This document shows positions 58,581 to 64,000 of a stretch of DNA of 64,000 bases, piece by piece. A model generated the notes under the pieces. That model made no database searches, was not told the DNA's origin, and saw only the letters and a program-made list of their open reading frames with translations. Origin of the DNA: Agapanthus africanus. Lineage: Eukaryota; Streptophyta; Magnoliopsida; Asparagales; Amaryllidaceae. The stretch covers positions 45,656,114-45,720,113 of the forward strand of contig JASDDO010000024.1 of NCBI GenBank assembly GCA_030015575.1. The letters run 5' to 3'. How positions within the stretch are numbered: the stretch's first letter is position 1; every line of letters begins with the position of its first letter. A program made the translations under genes and the position numbers.

Positions 58581-59570
58581 TTGTACGTGGATGGCATTCT
58601 ATTGATAGGAAATGACATTCCTATGCTACAATCTGTTAAAGGATTCTTGTCACACAGGTTCTCCATGAAAGACCTGGGTGATGCCTCTTACATTCTGGGG
58701 ATCCAGATCTATCGTGATAGATCTAAGAGGATGTTGGGACTTTCGCAGTCCAGGTATATCAACACTATACTGAAAAGATTCAGTATGGAAGATTCTAAGC
58801 GCGGTAATTTGCCGGCTTGTCACAGAATCACCCTCTCCAAAGAGATGTCTCCCAAGACTGATTTGGAAAGGGATCGCATGTCAGTTATACCCTACATTTC
58901 TGCGGTAGGTTCTATAATGTATGCGATGTTGTGTACCAGACCAGATGTAGCTTACGCACTGAGCGTGGTGAGCCGGTATCAGTCAAACCTAGGGGAGAAG
59001 CACTGGATAGCAGTAAAGAACATTCTTAAGTACCTGAGAAGGACTAAGGACATGTTCTTGGTTTATGGCGGAAAAGACCTCCAGATCGAGGCTTTTGCTG
59101 ACTCCAGCTTCCAGAGTGACAAGGATGACTCCAAGTCTATGTCAGGTTATGTCTTTACCCTCAATGGAGGGGCGGTGTGCTGGAAGAGTTCCAAGCAGGA
59201 CACCGTTGCTGACTCGACGATGGAAGCGGAGTATATAGCTGCTTGCGATGCCGCAAAAGAATCAGTCTGGATGAAAAAGTTCCTAACAGAATTTCAAGTG
59301 GTTCCTACCATTGTTAATCCAATACCGCTGTATTGTGACAATAACGGCGCTATAGCTTTAGCGAAGGAACCCAGGTCCCATCAGAAGTCCATACACATCT
59401 TAAGACGGTATCACCTGATCAGGGAGATCATAGATCGCCAGGAGATCGAGGTCCGGAGAGTTTCTACAGAGGAGAACACTGCAGGTCCATTCACAGAGGC
59501 CTTACCTCAGACACAGTTCGAGAGGCTATTCAAGATAATAGGTCTTCAATATGCCAGTATATGGCCCTAG
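58581..59570 (+). pseudogene. pol: Copia RT catalytic part and RNase H
   Basis: A 329-codon frame. The RT active-site motif at 58,584-58,595 reads YVDG instead of the YVDD seen in the older copy at 14,267-14,278, so one metal-binding Asp is lost. Downstream are FSMKDLGDASYILGIQIYRD, CTRPDVAYALSVVSRYQ, then RNase H with FADSSFQSDKDD, STMEAEYIAACDAAKE and LYCDNNGAIALAKEPRSHQ. It ends at TAG shortly before the purine tract, the normal pol end. Confidence 0.93.
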
Positions 59571-59573
59571 TGC

Positions 59574-59584
59574 AAGTGGGAGAT
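59574..59584 (+). other. Polypurine tract of copia element
   Basis: AAGTGGGAGAT directly precedes the 3' LTR start, as in the older element. Confidence 0.9.
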
Positions 59585-61508
59585 TGTTAGTGTATATGCC
59601 CTAGGGGCCATTATTGTATCATACTAGCTTGTATATTACTAAATGGAAGTTTGGGATATTCACAGTTGTATTAACAGTCTTGCTCAACATAGTAGTATGC
59701 TACTTGGTTTATATCTATCTTAATATGTGTATATGTTTCTTTTAGCATATTGCGAATACATATTGATAGAGCCCTTATGATCTTGCTTGACTACCAGCGT
59801 TGTGATGGCAGTCACACTAGTGGGAGCTGGGTAGTCTACAAGCACATCCTTTTTCAGGTCCCTAGTCGTAGGATTATCGAGACAGGGCATCGATACTCCA
59901 GAGTAGACTAGTGTATACGCTTCTCATCCCAGCAGGGGAGATGGTATGTTCCACAGCCATTAGTACGTTGTACTGGAGATAGTATGCAGGTGCTCGTTGG
60001 GTTATGGGTACACCGGACATGACTCGCAGGGAACTGTTGGTTGGTATTATACCTGTCATTAGTTAACAGTTCCCAGGTGACATGAGTACAGCATAGTCCG
60101 TTGACTTGATACTACTGCTTTGTCTCGAGTGTGTTCCCACTGTTCTTAGATTGCTACCCTACCACGGCTCAAAGGAGTTGTGCAAACAGGTAGCAGTTGG
60201 GTGCAGTCCCGAAGCACTTGGAGACAGTGGCGGTTAGATAGGATTCTTCTCTCCCGGTATTGGGAGTTGATATCGCAATGTGTTTGGAGAGCCATTACGC
60301 AAAGTCCCTGGCCAGGGCAAACGAGATTTACTGGTAGGATTTTCAGTAGCTTCTCAAGGTGTAATTGGCTTCATTCCGACACGACTTATACTGCTTTTAG
60401 GGGACTGACGCTTGCCGACCCCTAGGCCCGATATGCGATAGTCTTAGACGAACAGACCGGACTGTACGGAGATTGTCACATCAGGCTCAGTAGGAGTTCG
60501 GATGGGTTTCCTCATCGGCCTTCTTATCGACATCTACGTGGGGACCATTACGTACAGCTAGTGCCGCTTGCGGCCTGTGGTTAAACCCACTGCCAGCGTA
60601 GTGTCGAGTCTTTAGAGTCCCACACAGAGAATTTCCCTGCTTCAGGCGAAACGATATAGAGGTCGTATGGTTTTACGACAGGGTTCGGACATATACGTGT
60701 ACTTGTGCACGTATGATGTTCGGACAGATAATACTAGCAGGCTTTAGTTTAAGCCAGATTCTAGTATTGGATTATTGGATTTATGCAGTCTCAGAATATC
60801 CGTGTTTTACGGATGGTAGGGCCATTCTTGTAATTAGTCGAGAAGCTTCTAGAAGAAAGGTGAGGTGGAGAGCTTATGTGGAATTTGCATTAAATGAATT
60901 TGTGACTCATGAGATGATTCATCCAAATGAGTTGATGAAGCATTAATTGTTTTAATGACTCATTAGATGATTCATTTATTTGTATTAAATGAAGCATGAA
61001 GATATTTGTGCAAGATATTTGTGCAAGATATTTTATGCTTCATAATATATACACAATTGAGTTATAATTCATTTTATTCTTACAAACACATTCTCTCTCC
61101 TCAAGCTCTCCTCTTCTTAAACCTAACCCTAATGCTCTCATGTGTTGAGATCCTAAGGGTTAGCAAGACTAATAGATCCTTAATCCACTTCTATATCTTC
61201 TAGGTCACTTGGATTAGCAATCCTAACCACTTAGTTACCTCAAGTGAGACGTTAAAGCTTGGAGGAGGAACTCTCGGGTGGATCTTCTATCACATCGAGG
61301 AGGCCGACGAGGAGGTGAACAACAAGAACAAGAAGGACTAGTATCTTGAGGTATAATCATCTATCATAATAGTTTAGCACTTCTAGATAGTTTGTTAGTT
61401 AGGGTTTAGCAAAGATCCGTAAAGTTAGTCGATGCTAACTTAAACAAAATGATTGTTTTACCTATTCCGCCTCCCCGCATCATGTGGGGTGTCTAATGTC
61501 GACTTACA
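59585..61508 (+). repeat. 3' LTR of copia element
   Basis: Starts TGTTAGTGTATATGCC, ends GACTTACA, 1,924 bp. Relative to the 5' LTR it has a short local duplication, TTTGTGCAAGATA repeated at about 61,000-61,030. Confidence 0.95.
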
Positions 61509-62949
61509 ATTAGGATGCCAAGAGTTTTAATAAAAATATATTTTAGATTTTATGGTATTTTAATAATAAAACCCACCTTTTAAAAGTTTATGGTATTTTC
61601 ATGAAAAATCCATATTTTGGAAAACTTGAGGTATTTTCTAAAAATTTGCTCTAATTATTTAGAAAATAGTCATCACCTAATTCAACATAAATTTTTATCT
61701 TTTATTTTATTTTAAATTTTATAGAAATTATTTATTTTTCTTTAAAACCGTATTTTTTCCTTTCGAGACCGTATTCTCCGTGAGAAGTTCAGCATCTCAC
61801 TCTGCCAAGTCCAGAATGTGCGATAATCCTCACCAACCTTAAATGGGTCTCCTAAAAAGGGTTGCAGAGACGTATTTGTAAGGGAAAAAGTTATATTTAG
61901 AAGTTATTTGTTATAAAAGAGTCACTCCCGTACACTATGGTTTCATAGCATGATAATATGTTTATCATCATAGAATTGAATTTCATTAAAATACCCTCAA
62001 ATTCAAAATACGTTAATTCGTGCACTAACTACGTTAATATGTCACAAGAAAAAGGTATCGAGCAAGCATGGTATTAAAATGTTAATTTATATATATATAC
62101 CGATAAAAATCTATTTCATGAAAAAGATTTATATTTACATGGATGATTTGATATAAGGGAATATCTTTGAAATGTGGAGTTGTCATCAAAACAAGGGGTT
62201 TGATTCAAATAGAGAGTATGGAAGGAAGGGATAACTTACTAGTAGAACCTATATGAGGTGAAAATGGAATGAAAGGAGACTTACGGGTTCCGCTTGTACT
62301 CGTACAAGTGAGAAATGGAGAGAAAAAGTCTTGATTTGAAGAACCAAGACCGTGAATGTGACGGATGGCGAGTTACAGACGTTTAGGAGAAAGAGCTTAG
62401 CGATTGGTTAAAGGAAAATTCTTGGTCAACTTGAGAGCTTCATAGAAAGTGAATAAACTTGTGAGAACTTGGCTTTTTGGGGAGTGCCTGGTCTTGAGAG
62501 AACTTTGGTTTTGAGGGAATTTAAGACTTTGAGAGAGTCTAGTTTGAGAGTGGTATGCCTAGGAAAAAGAGCTAGAACTGAGTGGGGTATTTACAGGAGA
62601 GAAATAGGGATATGGGGAATTAAAAAGAATTTAAAGACATTATAAATAGGTTTAATTGAGAAAATGAAAAGATAGAGCAGTCTCCGGATGAGTGAGGGAG
62701 TTTGGTATATGAAAAAGGTGCAGACGATAGTCTAAGGGTCGCATGGGCCCAACACGGACCCACTTGGAGTCAACCAGGTCGCCGATCTCACCCAAAGCTC
62801 AGCCCTTCCTTGAGCTTTGTGCTCGGGGTTTTGGTTTGGGGTCCTAATTGAATACGTATTTTCTTTTAAAACGTTTCGTATCTCCGTGTAATGCTCGTGC
62901 AAACTTTTATGCTTTCAAAACGTTAAAAGAAAATAAAAATATTATAGGA

Positions 62950-63020
62950 ATTGATGGGATTCGAACACGTAGGCTATGAAACAATAGTGGAGAGTCTTAA
63001 CCAGTAGGCTACAAGGAGTT
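62950..63020 (-). other. tRNA-like segment with Pol III A and B boxes inside an LTR
   Basis: On the minus strand TAGCCTACTGGTTAAG (63,011-62,996) fits a tRNA A box and GTTCGAATCCC (62,966-62,956) fits a B box, about 35 bp apart as in a tRNA or tRNA-derived SINE head. The acceptor stem does not close well by eye, so it is not called as a functional tRNA. It lies about 110-180 bp inside the LTR start at 63,130. Confidence 0.6.
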
Positions 63021-63130
63021 TATTACTTCGATTTCTCAGAATATACTTATAACTCAGAATCAAAATTAGAAACACACCTTTTATTAACATTGAATTAATA
63101 CAAGGGTATTCAAAATTCAGGGTCGTTACA

Positions 63131-64000
63131 TGTTGTGATTTAAATTTTAAAGCTTCAGGCGTCTGCCGATTCCTTCTTCAGACGTCTGCTTTTGTTAAAT
63201 TTTGCTGACATCATTTAAAATGGCTAGTGTTTTATCCCATGCTATAAATATGTTTTATATGGGATTTTTTATGGTTATCATTTACAAAACTGAAATTTGA
63301 ATATCTCAAGTGATCATCTCATTTCTTGTGAGAGTAAAATCTTTATTTGCTTTTCTATCATCTCCCACAAAACAAAAAATCGCTCAAGAGCTACAATTTG
63401 ATATTCCATCTTCTTAAGTATCAGTGCGCTTCATTGTAAAACTCTTTTGAGAGTAATCTTATGCTTGCAATTTCCATCTTCTTTTCTTGTGTGAGGACTC
63501 TTGAGTGCAGGGGTACCTTTGTAAGAGAGAAGAGTGTGTATTGAGAAGAGAAGCGAGAAGAGCTTGTAAGAAAGAAGTGTTACTCGTGTGTCGAGCAACG
63601 TATGGTATTTTGAAGAGACGTGTGTAAGGTTTGGCCTCCACTGGAAGCTGAGTTGTGGGTTGCTTGTGGGCAATGTTTTTGTCTCCGAGAAAGACGTGCT
63701 TAATGGAACGAGCTCGATCGCTCAAAAAAGTGGACTAGGGAATCTCCCGAACCACTATAAAATACTTCATGTTTGCGATTGCTTGTGTTTGCAATTTCTT
63801 TATCCCTCTTGCTTTATTTTCATACTTAGAAATTGTATGTATTTATCTCTCTTGCTCTATATACTCATACTTATGATTATTGTCTCTTGTTATATGTTTT
63901 AGTTTCACAATTGCATTTGTACTTTACTCTTATCTCTATTGGATTATCTCTTGTCCAGCTTGGCAATTGTGTTTTCTATTAGCAAGTGTTTAGAATTTTT
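63131..64000 (+). mobile_element. SIRE/Maximus-like copia LTR, right part
   Basis: Continuation of the LTR interrupted at 47,336. GACGTCTG-type motifs at 63,167 and 63,180 match those before the interruption. A TATAAATATG box at 63,243 could serve as promoter, followed by pyrimidine-rich DNA. The 80-104 codon frames here are not supported as genes. The LTR end is beyond the window. Confidence 0.5.

Larger units (their letters stand above)
51649..61508 (+). mobile_element. Full-length Ty1/copia retrotransposon with 1.9 kb LTRs
   Basis: LTRs at 51,649-53,549 and 59,585-61,508 enclose PBS, a 2.1 kb leader, gag, protease, integrase, RT, RNase H and a purine tract, all on the + strand in copia order. 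The target duplication ATTAG is perfect (51,644-51,648 and 61,509-61,513). It is a relative of the minus-strand element at 11,223-31,715. LTR differences of roughly 4-5% by eye indicate it is not recent. In-frame stops at 56,505, 57,484, 58,012 and 58,560, frameshifts near 57,365 and 58,384, and an altered RT active site show that it cannot act on its own. Confidence 0.96.
47336..63130 (-). mobile_element. Gypsy-type solo LTR, split by two later insertions
   Basis: On the minus strand it starts TGTAACGACCCTG at 63,130 and ends GGGGCGTGACA at 47,336, with flanks CGTTG (47,331-47,335) and TGTTG (63,131-63,135), a duplication with one change. Removing the solo LTR at 48,564-51,480 and the copia element at 51,649-61,508 leaves about 3.0 kb in three pieces: 47,336-48,563, 51,486-51,648 and 61,514-63,130. 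No gypsy protein is encoded. It contains an AAGTTCA/TCAAGT-rich tract (48,135-48,365) and a tRNA-like segment (62,950-63,020). Confidence 0.78.

Overview
This is nuclear DNA from a flowering plant. It holds one interrupted host gene with GT-AG introns, a complete plant-type kinesin-5 gene of 23 coding exons (35,807-44,863, + strand). Almost everything else is LTR retrotransposon, nested several layers deep. The species cannot be named from the sequence; a medium-to-large, retrotransposon-rich angiosperm genome is the safe inference. No operon, CRISPR or other prokaryotic structure is present.

LEFT BLOCK (1-33.4 kb). It opens with a degraded gypsy-type LTR (to 2,489) abutting a Cassandra-type TRIM LTR that carries a 5S rRNA-like segment (2,490-2,682). 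A diverged solo copia LTR follows (about 3,921-5,992), then GC-rich LTR-like DNA (about 6.6-8.2 kb). From about 8.22 to 32.83 kb lies a nest: a roughly 4.1 kb gypsy-type solo LTR is split by a minus-strand Ty1/copia element (11,223-31,715, LTRs of 2.0 kb), and that copia element is split inside its GAG-pre-integrase domain by a minus-strand Ty3/gypsy element of Tekay/Del type (15,952-26,771, LTRs of about 3.6 kb, no recognisable gag). The outer solo LTR is flanked exactly at both ends by the two copies of a 560 bp direct repeat, which suggests recombination between elements.

MIDDLE (33.4-45.8 kb). About 2.4 kb of AT-rich upstream DNA leads into the kinesin-5 gene. Its spliced frame is open throughout and gives 1,006 residues: N-terminal motor, long coiled-coil stalk and a C-terminal BimC-box-like tail. 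One of its introns carries a 42 bp copy of a neighbouring exon. About 0.5 kb downstream is a very small TRIM retroelement with a 68 bp internal domain, cut by the next insertion.

RIGHT BLOCK (45.8-64 kb). A SIRE/Maximus-like copia LTR, rich in GACGTCTG motifs, starts at about 45,773 and continues past the window end. It is split by a gypsy-type solo LTR (47,336-63,130). That LTR is itself split twice, by a related solo LTR with a perfect 5 bp target duplication (48,564-51,480) and by a full-length copia element (51,649-61,508, LTRs of 1.9 kb, perfect duplication ATTAG). The copia element has PBS, gag, protease, integrase, RT and RNase H, but is disabled by stops, frameshifts and a changed RT active site.

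The only gene with a likely cellular function is the kinesin, which in plants organises spindle and phragmoplast microtubules. I found no convincing new biological system. The points most worth a second look are the kinesin pseudo-exon, the recombination footprint around the left nest, the W-box clusters in the copia LTRs, the tRNA-like insert in an LTR, and the foreign-looking stretch that replaces gag in the older copia element.
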